From: Flavihumibacter petaseus NBRC 106054
Lineage (GTDB): Bacteria > Bacteroidota > Bacteroidia > Chitinophagales > Chitinophagaceae
Reading direction: 5' to 3'
DNA length: 64,000 nt
Assembly (NCBI RefSeq): GCF_000974785.1
Contig: NZ_BBWV01000002.1
Coordinates: 124,001 to 188,000 of the forward strand
The notes below the pieces were generated by a model, which was not told where the DNA came from, did no database searches, and saw only the letters and a list, made by a program, of their open reading frames with translations. Positions 19,108-29,599 of this stretch are shown one piece after another. A program made the position numbers and the translations under genes. How positions within the stretch are numbered: position 1 is the stretch's first letter; the number at the start of each line of letters is the position of its first letter.

Positions 19108-20226
19108 TTATTGCTGGTACGCCTCTTCTGATACTGCCTCGAGCCAGACGGTAGCACCTTTTTCGTTGTTGGTGATGGCAACCTGCACAAATCTTTCGCC
19201 AGGTGCTGCGCCATGCCAATGCGGTAAATTGGGTGGACATTTTACTACATCGCCTTTGCGCAGCATTCGTTTGGCGCTTCCTTTCTCCTGGTAATAGCCG
19301 AGACCATCGAGTGCCAGCAGGATTTGTCCGGCCGGATGATAATGCCATTTGGTTCTGGCACCGGGTTCAAAGGTCACATTGCCCACCTGGGTTTTATTGC
19401 TGCTATCCATCTGCACCAGTTGCTGTAACCAGACATTTCCCACGAAGTTGTCGTTGTCGATTTTCTGACCGGTCGGGAAGATGGCGTTGCCGGGAATTGC
19501 CGATGCATCGTAGGGTATTTTATTGATCACTGATTGCAGTACCTGCCTGGCGATCGTGCCACGGTTTTTGCTGATGTCCGTTTCAATGATGGTAACCAGT
19601 TGCGACAATTGATCCGTGGTGAGTCCATTATAAATGCCGACATTGTAATGCGAACGCAATTGCGGTTCTACACCGTCCATTGCCGCCAATGCAGCAATGG
19701 TCACTATTTCCCGGGTGCGCCAGTCTAGGTTATTCCTGCCAAAAATATCACCAAACAAATGTTCCTTCAGAAAACGGTCAATTGTGGGAGCAAATTCGTA
19801 AACACCGCCGCCGATTTTCGCTCCTGTCAGTTTCGTTTGATTCTCTGTACCCAATTGCATGAGCGTTTTGTCAGCAGGGTAGGGGTCGGGCGACTTTCCC
19901 GCAGGGTCTGTGATGCCTTTTTGCTTTCTTTCTTCCAATGCCGCCATCAGAATATGCAGTGCATTCAGGCTGCGCGGGAAACCTGCATAGGCATATAACT
20001 GCACAATTACTTCTTTTGCTTCGCTGATGGTTAGGCCTGCATCCAGGCCATTATTCAGGATAGCTTTCAATCCGGGCATATTGCCTGTGGCAGTATGGGC
20101 TGAAATGGAAACGATGCTACGTTCCTTTGCATTCAGTGACATAATGCCATCTGTTTTTGTCTGGGCCGGCAGGTTATGGTGTAGCAGGAGCAGCAAGAAA
20201 TTAAAGAGCAGAATATTTCTTATCAT
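19108..20226 (-). CDS. Carboxymuconolactone decarboxylase-like protein fused to a cupin
   Basis: Secreted 372-residue protein (signal ending NLPAQ). It has two CMD/AhpD-like helical repeats (about residues 35-120 and 140-235; IVQLYAYAGFPRSLNALHIL and TREIVTIAALAAMDGVEPQLRSH) and a C-terminal cupin (about 285-365) with the metal-binding pattern KWHYHPAGQILLALDG and PPNLPHWHGAAPGE. CMD proteins include decarboxylases and peroxide/aldehyde-handling enzymes, and the CMD-cupin fusion is common in operons with aldo/keto reductases and hydrolases. It lies 44 bp upstream of the molybdenum subunit gene and 11 bp after the hydrolase gene. The precise reaction is unknown. Confidence 0.88.
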   Translation of the reverse strand: MIRNILLFNFLLLLLHHNLPAQTKTDGIMSLNAKERSIVSISAHTATGNMPGLKAILNNGLDAGLTISEAKEVIVQLYAYAGFPRSLNALHILMAALEERKQKGITDPAGKSPDPYPADKTLMQLGTENQTKLTGAKIGGGVYEFAPTIDRFLKEHLFGDIFGRNNLDWRTREIVTIAALAAMDGVEPQLRSHYNVGIYNGLTTDQLSQLVTIIETDISKNRGTIARQVLQSVINKIPYDASAIPGNAIFPTGQKIDNDNFVGNVWLQQLVQMDSSNKTQVGNVTFEPGARTKWHYHPAGQILLALDGLGYYQEKGSAKRMLRKGDVVKCPPNLPHWHGAAPGERFVQVAITNNEKGATVWLEAVSEEAYQQ

Positions 20227-20237
20227 GTCGCTGATGT

Positions 20238-21296
20238 TTACTGATGCAGATTTTTTCCGAAAAAAACAGTGAGCCTATTGACCGCCTGGTCCACATATTC
20301 CGGAACATAGTAGGTCTGGATATGTGTGGCGCCTTCTATTTTGCAGAGTTCTTTTTCTTTTGTTCCGGTAGCTGCCTTGAAAGCGCTGTCTGTCATATAA
20401 TACGAATCGGCTTTGCTGCCGGCGATCATTAATAATGGCTGATCCAGCAAACGCATATTCGTGGTCGCATCAAAGGCAACCAGGTCGATCAGGCTGCTCA
20501 TGGTGTACCGGCCGGTGGAATTGGGGTGTGCATGCGTTTTACCGTAGTATTCATAGCCTTCCCGGTAGAGTTCGAAAGGCAGTTTAGCGGCCTGCTCATC
20601 CGTCATTTTGCCCCCGCCGATATACAGCACGTCACCTCCCGCGGCCTCCTGTGTACGGGCATCCGCTGCCTGTTTCAGCCGTTCATTTAGTGTAGCCACC
20701 TGTGAGTTCATATAGCCATCGCGCCGCACCACACCGGAATTGAACATGCTTACAGTGGCAATCGCTTTAAAGCGCTTGTCTGTTTGCGCCGCTGCCAAAG
20801 CATAACCGCCGCCACCACAGATCCCCAGCAGGCCAATATCGTCTTTGTCCGCACCTGCGAAATGATCGATAAAATCTGCCATGCCCCGGATGTCTTCGAT
20901 CCGGTTGGCCGGCTTGTCCACATTCCGCGGCAGGCCGCCGCTCGCGCCCTGGTAAGCGGCGTCGGCAGCAATGGTAATGTAGCCTTGTTCCGCAAGCCGT
21001 TGTGCATACAGGCCCGCTACCTGTTCTTTTACGCCACCGTTCGGGTGGGCAACCACAATTACCGGGTATTTTTTAGTCGCGTCAAAGTTGGCTGGCGTAT
21101 AGATATTGGCGGAAATGTCTATACCGTTCAGTTTGTAGCTGACGGGATGAATATTCACTTTGCCGGGGATATTTTTATTGAGCGCGCCGGCATATACCAA
21201 ACCAAATGCATTAACCGGTTTGGTTTGTGCCGCTACCATCGTGCTTATTGTCATTAGTATCATACATAATATTTGAAGCCTTGAATTGCGAATCAT
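20238..21296 (-). CDS. Secreted alpha/beta hydrolase
   Basis: The start at 21296 gives a signal peptide (MIRNSRLQILCMILMTI... ending MVAAQ); the longer frame to 21353 would run into the upstream gene. The 352-residue protein has an alpha/beta-hydrolase fold: oxyanion segment VIVVAHPNGGVKEQ and a nucleophile-elbow position GICGGGGYALA. There Gly-Ile-Cys-Gly-Gly replaces the usual Gly-X-Ser-X-Gly, so Cys would be the nucleophile, as in dienelactone hydrolases. The Asp and His partners are likely in AGSKADSYYMTDSA and GATHIQTYY near the C-terminus. It is the fifth gene of the minus-strand operon, with 31 bp to its upstream neighbour. Confidence 0.87.
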   Translation of the reverse strand: MIRNSRLQILCMILMTISTMVAAQTKPVNAFGLVYAGALNKNIPGKVNIHPVSYKLNGIDISANIYTPANFDATKKYPVIVVAHPNGGVKEQVAGLYAQRLAEQGYITIAADAAYQGASGGLPRNVDKPANRIEDIRGMADFIDHFAGADKDDIGLLGICGGGGYALAAAQTDKRFKAIATVSMFNSGVVRRDGYMNSQVATLNERLKQAADARTQEAAGGDVLYIGGGKMTDEQAAKLPFELYREGYEYYGKTHAHPNSTGRYTMSSLIDLVAFDATTNMRLLDQPLLMIAGSKADSYYMTDSAFKAATGTKEKELCKIEGATHIQTYYVPEYVDQAVNRLTVFFGKNLHQ

Positions 21297-21327
21297 GATC
21301 TCTTTTTTGATTTTGTTAATCGGGTAC

Positions 21328-21798
21328 TTAATGTTTAATAACGTGCGTATCACGGACGCTGCTGAAGGTTAAGGCCAGCATTTTCCAATTCCCGCCTTCT
21401 TTTATGTATACCTCTGTCACCGTAAATTCAACTTTAGCGTCGCTTCCCCGTACTACGGACTCCAGCGTTAACCGATTCCAGACAATACCGGTTTTTTCCG
21501 TTATTTCAACCGCGGTATCATGAAGCGTTGCCTTTTTATACCAGATGGTTCCGGATTTAATGATTTCCAGCTCCTCGTCTTTTTTCCAGGTACCACTCAT
21601 GTGCACAAATTTTGCCTTGTCGTGAAAGAGCAGGGCGAGTTTGTCAACATTCTTGTCTGCCATCCATTGCCATTTGTCTTTGGAAAGACTGACCAGTTCC
21701 TGTTCCTGCCTGGTGAAGGTTGAACTGTCGGATGCCTGAGCGTAAGTGCTTGTGACACTTACTATGAATAGAAAGGCAACGATGATGGATGTTTTCAT
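21328..21798 (-). CDS. Secreted NTF2-like (SnoaL/DUF4440) protein
   Basis: 156 residues with a signal peptide (MKTSIIVAFLFIVSVTSTYAQ). The cone-shaped NTF2-like fold is suggested by the helix KDKWQWMADKNVDKLALLF, the strand pair AKFVHMSGTWK, and the C-terminal YIKEGGNWKMLALTFSSV, typical of SnoaL-like and DUF4440 proteins. Family members act as isomerases, cyclases or binding proteins for small hydrophobic molecules. No catalytic residue can be assigned. It lies 23 bp after the lipoprotein hydrolase gene within the operon. Confidence 0.85.
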   Translation of the reverse strand: MKTSIIVAFLFIVSVTSTYAQASDSSTFTRQEQELVSLSKDKWQWMADKNVDKLALLFHDKAKFVHMSGTWKKDEELEIIKSGTIWYKKATLHDTAVEITEKTGIVWNRLTLESVVRGSDAKVEFTVTEVYIKEGGNWKMLALTFSSVRDTHVIKH

Positions 21799-21821
21799 TT
21801 TATTTGATTTACTTAAGATGA

Positions 21822-22895
21822 TTAGTTGTCCAGTTTTTTTTCGTTTAACCAGGCTGACATCAGGTCGGCTACTGCGATATTGTTCAAATCGGAGAACGGA
21901 AAATGGGTGTTTCCTTTCAGGCCCACTTCCGGCAGGTGTATCACCTTAACGTCTCCACCATGTTTGTTGACGACATCTCTCCAGCGCCTTGCCATCTCGA
22001 GGCGGGCACGCCAGCCATCGGTACCTGGATTGTCCGATGGCTTATCCGGTATGTTATCGCCATAGTAAATGATGATGGGGATTTTCGTGAGTGCCATAAA
22101 CTGCGCCATTGGTATGCCCACTGCAGCAAGCGAACCTCCTGTCATGGCTATGGGCTCCGGAACCTCGCCTTCCGGGAACAGGAATCCACTTCCCGGTTCA
22201 TAGGACACGATCGCTTTTACGTTTTGATTTTTTACTGCAGTCAACCAACCCATGCCCCCGGCATGGGAATGGGTGACGAGTATAGCCGGGCCGATTTTAG
22301 TAAACAGTGCTGATGCTGCATCGGTGGTGACCGCTATATCAATAGGACCGATGTTGGGAATCATTTGCCGGAAATACTGGTTCAGGGTGTTGGTGTCACG
22401 GGCGAATTGTACGCCATCAAAATAGTTGGGCCAGATGCCCAGCCGGAACACCCCAAACCATTGCTGCTCATCCGGTGTGGGATTGATGGTGGCGGCCACC
22501 GTACTGCGACTCGCATCACCGCGTCTGGGTTGATCCAGGATATACACGCCAAAACGCCGGCGCAGAAAAATATTCTGATACCCTTCCCGGCCATCCGGTG
22601 TAGTTTCCCAGGTTTTGGAAAACTGGCCGATGCCGTGCCACATCACCAGCGGGTATTTCCGGGCATTGGCAGGCACCTGGTAAAAAACGTAAGCGTGGTC
22701 TCCGCTGAAGGTTTGTCCGTCGGGTGTCGGCTTACAGGGATCGAACGTGCCGGGATTTTTTATGACTGTGCCGCCAGCCGCAAAGCTGCCTTGTTCCTGG
22801 ATAATGATCTGTCTATTGTTGCCAGCCTGCCTTCCCGGCGTACAGGCCATCGCCAGCAGGGAAAGGGATAGTGAAAGAAGGGCTGTTTTGTTCAT
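21822..22895 (-). CDS. Alpha/beta-hydrolase lipoprotein
   Basis: The start at 22895 gives a lipoprotein signal (MNKTALLSLSLSLLAMAC, lipidated Cys18); the longer frame to 22940 overlaps the upstream gene. The 357-residue protein contains an oxyanion/strand segment PLVMWHGIGQFSKTWE and a serine elbow VTHSHAGGMGW. The acid and histidine may be in IIYYGDNIP and GLKGNTHFPFSDLNN. Sequence of this kind is annotated as secreted alpha/beta hydrolase or esterase in Bacteroidota. It lies 17 bp downstream of the aldo/keto reductase gene. Substrate is unknown. Confidence 0.86.
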   Translation of the reverse strand: MNKTALLSLSLSLLAMACTPGRQAGNNRQIIIQEQGSFAAGGTVIKNPGTFDPCKPTPDGQTFSGDHAYVFYQVPANARKYPLVMWHGIGQFSKTWETTPDGREGYQNIFLRRRFGVYILDQPRRGDASRSTVAATINPTPDEQQWFGVFRLGIWPNYFDGVQFARDTNTLNQYFRQMIPNIGPIDIAVTTDAASALFTKIGPAILVTHSHAGGMGWLTAVKNQNVKAIVSYEPGSGFLFPEGEVPEPIAMTGGSLAAVGIPMAQFMALTKIPIIIYYGDNIPDKPSDNPGTDGWRARLEMARRWRDVVNKHGGDVKVIHLPEVGLKGNTHFPFSDLNNIAVADLMSAWLNEKKLDN

Positions 22896-22912
22896 GAATA
22901 ATATTGTAATGG

Positions 22913-23794
<882 letters not shown>

Positions 23795-23846
23795 TCACCT
23801 GGCTGGCTGGCAGACAGATTACGGTTTTATCTACCAATACTCCTGA

Positions 23847-25442
23847 TCAGATCCCGCGCGCTTGTATGCGAGCTCTGTTCTTCATTGCTTTTTCTATCAC
23901 ATTCAGCCTTGATTTCCTTGGGTCAGGCTTGCTTACTGTTTTTCCCGCTGCATCGATGTCAAGTATTTCGGCTTTTTGTGCATCATAAGGCGTCCAGGCA
24001 GGCAGGCCGGCGCCGTTGGGATTGCCGGTTTTGGCGAAGTTTGCCCAATAGGTATTCATGATGATCGCTAACGCCTTTTCGTCCGCCGTTGCTTCGCCGG
24101 GAGATCCCCAACGGGCATCCAGGGTGTTAAAGACAAAAGAGACTTCTGACCCGTGACCCGCGCCGTATGGGGAGCGCTCCCGCATTTTGGCAGGCACATA
24201 GCCGAATACGTACATATAGGTGGGTATTTCTTTAGCTGCAAAAGCGTTTGCCGTCATCCGCGCCGGTTCACCCCATACCCAGTCGGTGTTGAATTTGGTA
24301 ATTACTTCCGCGAAGGACTTGTTGCCATCCGGATCAAAGGCCGCTTTGGCTTCAGCTCCGAAGTCATCAAATTGCGCAAAGAGTGCATCCTTGGAATTGG
24401 TGTTACTGACAAATGGGCCCCCGATCTCGGCACTGCAGTTGCCGATAATCAATGGAACCGCTGCCTGCCTGCCGCTTCTATAAGCGCTTTCTGCTGTCTC
24501 CACTACCAGCTGGCCATCAAGGATCGGCCCCGAATAGATCCGGTAACCGGCGCTGTCGTTTTCCAGGCCGCCGTCTACAATCTCTTCAACGGTCAGCGCG
24601 CGGAGCTTTGCCAGTGCAGCGGCATCAGTACCGGCAATGTTATGCTTGCGGGCAAAGTTGATGCCGATGGTTTCTGCCGATACCGGGTAAAGTGGATCAG
24701 CTTTATCCTGCCACATCGGTCTTCCGGTAAGTACACCATCCCGGCCGCCACCGGATTCACTGATCGCCTTGTGAAACAGTCCCTTGGCAGCGGGAATGGT
24801 CAGCAGAGAATGAACGGATACACCACCGGCAGAAAAGCCGAAGATGGTTACGTTATCGGGGTCACCGCCGAATGCCGCTATATTTTGCTTCACCCATTGC
24901 AGTGCGGCGATCTGGTCCATGTACGCATAGCTGCCTTTGTACTCCTCGGGATGTTCTTTGGTTAATGCGGGAAAAGCAAAATGACCCAGGCGACCCAACC
25001 GGTAGTTGAACGTCATGAGGATCACATTTTGCCGGGCAAATGCATTACCTGCGCTACCGGGATCAGCACCGCTTCCTGCAACGAAACCACCGCCATGGAT
25101 CCAGACCATGACCGGCAGTTTTGCTGTACGGGTGGCGCTGGCGGGTAACCACAGGTTGAGAAAAAGACAATCCTCTGAAGTGGTTGTGGTGGAGCCCGGG
25201 AAAGTCCGCTGTGGGGCACCGGCACCAAACTTTGTCGCATCCCTTTCGCCCGTCCATGGCTGTACCGGTTGCGGTGGCCGCCAGCGGAATTCCCCTGTCG
25301 GCGGCGCTGCATAGGGAATGCCTTTGAAACTGGTCACACCAGCTTCAGTGGCGCCGCGTAAAATTCCCGATGCCGTGCGAACGGTCTGGGCTTGCAGGGA
25401 GCATGTAGTCAAAAGCATTACTGCAATCAGAAATCTTTTCAT
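23847..25442 (-). CDS. Secreted type-B carboxylesterase/lipase
   Basis: A 531-residue esterase with a signal peptide (ending CSLQAQ). The family landmarks are in order: [20 protein letters not shown] near the front, [12 protein letters not shown], the oxyanion loop HGGGF at 116-120, and the nucleophile Ser204 in [11 protein letters not shown], where Phe replaces the usual Glu of GESAGG. The catalytic His is probably in [12 protein letters not shown], with the acid between. It is the first gene of the minus-strand operon and is divergent from an AraC regulator gene with 134 bp between, so that regulator is the best candidate to control the operon. Confidence 0.93.
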   Translation of the reverse strand: MKRFLIAVMLLTTCSLQAQTVRTASGILRGATEAGVTSFKGIPYAAPPTGEFRWRPPQPVQPWTGERDATKFGAGAPQRTFPGSTTTTSEDCLFLNLWLPASATRTAKLPVMVWIHGGGFVAGSGADPGSAGNAFARQNVILMTFNYRLGRLGHFAFPALTKEHPEEYKGSYAYMDQIAALQWVKQNIAAFGGDPDNVTIFGFSAGGVSVHSLLTIPAAKGLFHKAISESGGGRDGVLTGRPMWQDKADPLYPVSAETIGINFARKHNIAGTDAAALAKLRALTVEEIVDGGLENDSAGYRIYSGPILDGQLVVETAESAYRSGRQAAVPLIIGNCSAEIGGPFVSNTNSKDALFAQFDDFGAEAKAAFDPDGNKSFAEVITKFNTDWVWGEPARMTANAFAAKEIPTYMYVFGYVPAKMRERSPYGAGHGSEVSFVFNTLDARWGSPGEATADEKALAIIMNTYWANFAKTGNPNGAGLPAWTPYDAQKAEILDIDAAGKTVSKPDPRKSRLNVIEKAMKNRARIQARGI

Positions 25443-25550
25443 CTTACAAAGTTGTTGGGTTTTGGAAACGAACTGCTTATACAGATTACGGAATGCCTAC
25501 CAAATTCACTGTTTGGCTTTTCTTCCCGATGCATGCAAGGCTGAACAGCT

Positions 25551-25558
25551 TAAATTTG
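25551..25558 (+). promoter_or_regulatory. Candidate -7 element for the AraC gene
   Basis: TAAATTTG matches the Bacteroidota TANNTTTG element exactly and lies 18 bp before the ATG at 25577, implying a very short leader. No good TTTG -33 element sits at the expected distance, so support is partial. Confidence 0.4.
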
Positions 25559-25576
25559 GATTAAAAGTGTGCGACC

Positions 25577-26473
25577 ATGGAAGAAGTGTTGAAATTTAAG
25601 ACGATCGGCCAGTACAATGCTTTCAATAAGCATGAAACGCTCCACCCGCTGGTCAGTGTGGTTGATCTCTCCAGGGCTGAGCCCAGGCGGTTGCGGCGGA
25701 TGAGCTATGATTTTTATGTGGTGTTTCTGAAAGAAATCAAATGTGGCGACCTGCGCTATGGCTGCGGCAATTACGATTACGAAGCAGGTACGCTGATTTT
25801 CCTGGCACCCGGACAAGTCATCGGCTCGGACGGGGACGAGTACTACCAGCCACAGGGACTGGCATTGGTATTTCATCCGGACCTGATCCACGGTACAGTA
25901 TTGGGCCGCCATATGAAGGATTATAGCTTTTTTACCTATGCGGTGAACGAAGCGCTGCACCTCTCAGAGCGGGAGCGCCAGATCATCCAGGACTGCTTTT
26001 CCAAAATCAGTTTTGAGCTGGAACATGCGATTGACAAACACAGCAAAAAGCTGATCGTCCGAAATATTGAATTATTCCTCGACTATTGTGTGCGTTTCTA
26101 TGACCGCCAGTTCATCACCCGCGAAAATACCGTAAAGGGAGTTGTAGGAAGATTCGAGGCATTGCTCAATGATTATTTTGCATCGGACAAACCACCAACC
26201 GAAGGGTTGCCTTCTGTGGCCTATTGTGCCAATGCCCTGAACCTGTCTTCCAATTATTTTGGCGACCTGATCAAAAAGGAAACCGGGAAAACAGCACACG
26301 AATACATACAGCTTAAGCTCGTTGACGTTGCCAAGGAGAAGATCTTTGACCTGAACAAATCCGTCAGTGAAATTTCCTACGAACTGGGGTTCAAATACCC
26401 GCAGCATTTTACAAGAGTATTTAAGCAGTATGTGGGCGTCTCACCGCTGGAATATCGGAACGCGCAAAATTAA
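25577..26473 (+). CDS. AraC-family transcriptional regulator
   Basis: 298-residue regulator with an N-terminal cupin-like sensing domain (about 25-150; GTLIFLAPGQVIGSDGD) and a C-terminal double helix-turn-helix (about 195-295): first HTH around VAYCANALNLSSNYFGDLIKKE, second around VSEISYELGFKYPQHFTRVFKQYVGVSPLEYR, the classical AraC signature. It is divergent from the carboxylesterase gene at 25442, which heads the operon, so it most likely activates that operon. The inducer is unknown; an operon product or substrate aldehyde is a natural guess. Confidence 0.93.
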   Translation: MEEVLKFKTIGQYNAFNKHETLHPLVSVVDLSRAEPRRLRRMSYDFYVVFLKEIKCGDLRYGCGNYDYEAGTLIFLAPGQVIGSDGDEYYQPQGLALVFHPDLIHGTVLGRHMKDYSFFTYAVNEALHLSERERQIIQDCFSKISFELEHAIDKHSKKLIVRNIELFLDYCVRFYDRQFITRENTVKGVVGRFEALLNDYFASDKPPTEGLPSVAYCANALNLSSNYFGDLIKKETGKTAHEYIQLKLVDVAKEKIFDLNKSVSEISYELGFKYPQHFTRVFKQYVGVSPLEYRNAQN

Positions 26474-26810
26474 AACGACAATTTACGTATCCGGTGATAG
26501 GCCATTTGGCAAATTGCTCCAACTTCAGTTTAATACGTAGCGCTAGTCTAAACTTTTTAAAAATGCAACTGCGGCAGTCTAATACTGCCAAGCAATTTTG
26601 TTCTCTTCCTGGCTATCCAGCCAAATGTTACCAACCAGGTAGCAAGCGGGATCATCGCTGAGGTCTATTTCGACAAAAATCTTTCGGGACCCATGGTGAT
26701 GTAAAAAGTTAAGGAACGTACCTCAATCTACGACATTTTCTAAGGCTGGCATAGGAATCGCAAGAAGGCTTTAGTGGCTGCTGATCGGAAGTGACAGGTA
26801 AATTAAGTGT
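26474..26810. other. Intergenic region with a minus-strand relic frame
   Basis: 337 bp without a normal gene. On the minus strand 26722-26579 is an open frame without a start codon that reads as plausible protein (VEIDLSDDPACYLVGNIWLD, ending AWQY and TAG). It is probably the tail of a decayed gene. Nothing else was recognised. Confidence 0.5.
26579..26722 (-). pseudogene. Possible gene relic, C-terminal fragment
   Basis: 47 codons open after a TGA, lacking ATG/GTG/TTG at a sensible place, ending in TAG. The translation is balanced and protein-like (RKIFVEIDLSDDPACYLVG, then NIWLDSQEENKIAWQY), unlike the shadow frames nearby. Family not recognised. Confidence 0.35.
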
Positions 26811-27236
26811 ATGGATATTCAGCAACTTAGAATTGGTAATTGGGTGAAGCGGTTCCCATATACAGCCGGAAAATCCCCTAACGGACAACCCCGGATGGTG
26901 GATGGTGCGGTTAAGATTGAAATCGGGATCCTGAATGATATCTCTAATTTTCCGGGTGAGTATGAGCCGATTGCAATAACACCTGAAATATTACAAAGGT
27001 GTGGGTTCGAAAGCATTACGTTATCCAATGGCGATAAAGTCTACCACATTCCCTGCACGCCTCCTGGTTGTACAGACGAATACTGGTTGCGGTATTCCCA
27101 TACCAAAGGAACTGCCGGTATTGTATTTTCTTCAGAAAACAGCGCGACGATTCATTCATTTCCCTGCAAATACCTGCATCAGCTGCAAAACCTGTTTTAC
27201 AGCATTACCGGCGAAGAGATGGCGGTAGCGCTTTGA
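26811..27236 (+). CDS. Hypothetical protein with LRIGNWV / PITPEIL motifs
   Basis: 141-residue soluble protein starting MDIQQLRIGNWVKRFPY. The layout (RIGNWV opening, a short strand pair, then EPIAITPEILQRCGFE and a C-terminal LHQLQNLFYSITGEEM helix) is common in small uncharacterised Bacteroidota proteins, often in accessory or phage-derived DNA. It contains several cysteines (HIPCTPPGCTDEYW) but no known catalytic motif. It stands alone between gene-poor stretches and has a more AT-rich codon choice than the operons to the left. No function can be assigned. Confidence 0.7.
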   Translation: MDIQQLRIGNWVKRFPYTAGKSPNGQPRMVDGAVKIEIGILNDISNFPGEYEPIAITPEILQRCGFESITLSNGDKVYHIPCTPPGCTDEYWLRYSHTKGTAGIVFSSENSATIHSFPCKYLHQLQNLFYSITGEEMAVAL

Positions 27237-27341
27237 TGTTTACCTTTTACGAATGGTGCAATATTTATCCTGGATTTTGTAACCAAACTAGGAGCGGTTT
27301 ACTCTAATTATATAAAGTAAACCTTTAAATATACCGATACC

Positions 27342-28600
27342 ATGAGCACAAGACTGGCACTGCTGCGAGTGGCTACCCTTGTAGTCATTTCTTTGTCTCA
27401 CTGTAAATAGACAGATAACGACCATCACCCGGATGCAGGAGAAGGCGACCTGAACCTGCCTCCATTAGACCCTGCCCTGGTGAATCAGGGCAAGGAAATA
27501 TTTCGGTTTGAGACCTTTGGTGACGAAACTACCTGGACAGACGTTTTGAAAATGAACCAGGTCATTGAAACCGCCGTTGATCCCACAACGGCTTTGAGTG
27601 TTGGTTTAAAGGTGGATGCTGCTGCATTAACGGCTGCGGTGGTTGGCGGTATCCAGGATGGATCAATAAGTCTGACCGATCCGCAAACTACACTTGCTTT
27701 GATTCAACTGAATGCTGCAGTAGGGGTGAAAGACCAGGTGAGCACAAAACCCACCGGCAAGCTACAACTGGATCGTGTTGGTATTACCTGCGCGTTATGC
27801 CATTCAACAGTGGATAACGCATTTGCCCCGGGTATCGGGAATCGTTTGGATGGTTATCCCAACCGGGATCTGGACCCGGGTTTGATTATATCCTTATCAC
27901 CAGCATTAACTGCTGATCAAAAGGCTGTTTATGCTTCCTGGGGCAAGGGCATGTACGATCCACGATATAACCAGGATGGGTTAAATAATCCGGTGGTGAT
28001 ACCGCCTGCTTTTGGGTTGTATGGCTTACCTAAAGCTACCTTCACCGGGGATGGTGATGTTGCCCATGAGCCTGTCGGTCCGGTTACCTATTGGAACCGA
28101 TATGTGTCAGTGACCCAGATGGGTGGCCACGGTAAATTCAGCGATAGCCGGACGGGTGTCAATGTTGATAATACCGGCGGTGGCGCTGACCTGGTAACAG
28201 GTAAACTACCTGCCTTGCAGTCCTATCAGTTCTCGTTGGATGCCCCACCGGCACCAGTAGGTTTTGATGCTACGGCTGCAGCAAGAGGAAAGATTTTATT
28301 TAACGGCAAAGCCACGTGTGCAACCTGTCATTCAGGGCCAAAATTTACCGATGTTACGGATGGTGGGAGATTGCATCCCCAGGATGCGTCTATCGCTGCT
28401 GATGAGGATTATGTGAACCGGTCCGCTACAAAGCAATGGAGAGTTTCGCCGCTCAGGGGGATCTGGCAACACGCTCCCTACTTTCATGATGGCTCATCCG
28501 AAAATGTATCGCAGTTGTAGATAAGTACAATACGGCGAGAAACCTGGGCTTAACCAGCCAGGAGAAGAAAGATCTAACGGAATACCTGAAATCACTCTGA
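27342..28600 (+). pseudogene. Broken dihaem c-type cytochrome lipoprotein gene
   Basis: The frame starts at the ATG at 27342 with a lipoprotein-like signal (MSTRLALLRVATLVVISLSHCK) but meets an amber codon at 27408-27410, right after the lipobox cysteine. The same frame then continues for over 1 kb (PPLDPALVNQGKEIFRF onwards) with two haem motifs, CALCH and CATCH. A second lesion, one lost base between 28510 and 28511, diverts the frame to a stop at 28518-28520. In the shifted frame the expected cytochrome ending appears (VVDKYNTARNLGLTSQ, then TEYLKSL and TGA at 28600). A start at GTG 27480 would give no export signal and so no haem. Two independent lesions make a pseudogene more likely than a sequencing error. 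Confidence 0.85.
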
Positions 28601-28619
28601 TTGTGTAAAGTTCCTATTT

Positions 28620-28808
28620 ATGAAAACTCGATCAACATCTTCCATTAACGAAACGTTTCTGGATATTTTGATAAAATGTAAGGAACGAAAAGTCAAAGCT
28701 TCTATGCTTTTAGATGCCAGGGGGATGATCGGGGCTGAAGGATTGATCAGGGCAATATACCTGGATGTTCCAAAACCTTACCTGGAACTGGAAAGCGGCA
28801 TACCGTAA
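28620..28808 (+). CDS. Short uncharacterised reading frame
   Basis: 62 codons starting MKTRSTSSINETFLDILI and ending LELESGIP. Composition is protein-like (VKASMLLDARGMIGAEGLIR), resembling small beta-barrel-like Bacteroidota hypotheticals that end in a YLEL.SG strand. It is 19 bp after the broken cytochrome gene in a decaying region, so it could be an intact small gene or the front of a truncated one. No family assigned. Confidence 0.4.
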   Translation: MKTRSTSSINETFLDILIKCKERKVKASMLLDARGMIGAEGLIRAIYLDVPKPYLELESGIP

Positions 28809-29133
28809 GTCCGGTTTTAGATGTAAAAGTGTGATTAATATTCAGCTTATTGCTTAGCTCCGACCGACAACATCTTTGTCCGAATATCTTTCCTTCGCTG
28901 GCGCGGAAAACCAGTTCTTTACCGATCATTCCGGAGATGATGCCTGATGTCATGCCTTTTGATTTTGGCATTGGGCATTGGATTAATATGACAGAATGGA
29001 TATTGTTTGGATTCTTCCCACCGGAAGTGAACAGGGTCATGTTTCCATCTGTTTACATGAAACCAGCTGGTCAAATCCAATCTCAAAACTAGATTTCACG
29101 GTTAATTTTTTTTCAAGAATGTAGCGAATGGTA

Positions 29134-29171
29134 TTGTTACGCCATTTACACCCCTTGTTATGCCGTTTACA
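29134..29171. repeat. Imperfect 17-base direct repeat
   Basis: TTGTTACGCCATTTACA at 29134-29150 and TTGTTATGCCGTTTACA at 29155-29171: two mismatches, 21-base period, no known function. Confidence 0.6.
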
Positions 29172-29183
29172 GCAGCTTTCTTC

Positions 29184-29259
29184 GGGTTGCCTTCGGCTCT
29201 GGTTAGGCTTTTCAAAGGAATGCTTCGTTAAATTAACGAACGAAACCCGAAGGCAACCC
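29184..29259. repeat. Inverted repeat enclosing a palindrome
   Basis: GGGTTGCCTTCGG (29184-29196) is the exact reverse complement of CCGAAGGCAACCC (29247-29259). Between them lies TTCGTTAAATTAACGAA (29224-29240), an 8+1+8 palindrome. The 76-base unit could fold as a hairpin with an inner stem or be the remains of a small non-autonomous element. Confidence 0.6.
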
Positions 29260-29577
29260 TTAGAAATACAGAACGAAATATGTAATCAGGAAAGATGAAG
29301 TATATTTTTATCTGGCAGGTGAAAACCCTTCATCGCATTGATCCTGCGGAGATTACTTTTGTCAGTGCTGCAGGCAGTTGTTCAATTATTATATGTGAAA
29401 TTATTTTTTCAAGGTAAAAACAACTTTCACCTCTGCAATCAAATTGAGAGCAGACGTAAACTTCAGATAGGGGGTGTAACGATTTCTGATAGTTAATAGG
29501 TTAATTGGCAGGCCTACCCGTGAGGCGCAGGGCAATTACCATGTCATGAAAATTTCGACACACTGGAAACGAGCTAT

Positions 29578-29599
29578 GAAGAGGCCGTGAAGAGGCCGT
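29578..29599. repeat. 11-bp exact tandem duplication
   Basis: GAAGAGGCCGT occurs twice head to tail (29578-29588, 29589-29599). With one copy removed, the frame from 29524 reads through as FDTLETSYEEAVKELKKV to a TAA near 29637. With both, it stops at once. It therefore looks like a frame-breaking mutation in a former gene. Confidence 0.55.

Noticed and set aside
28747-29092. Overlapping open frames on both strands
   Set aside because: Neither has a recognisable motif, signal or neighbour support, and they overlap each other; composition is not convincing.
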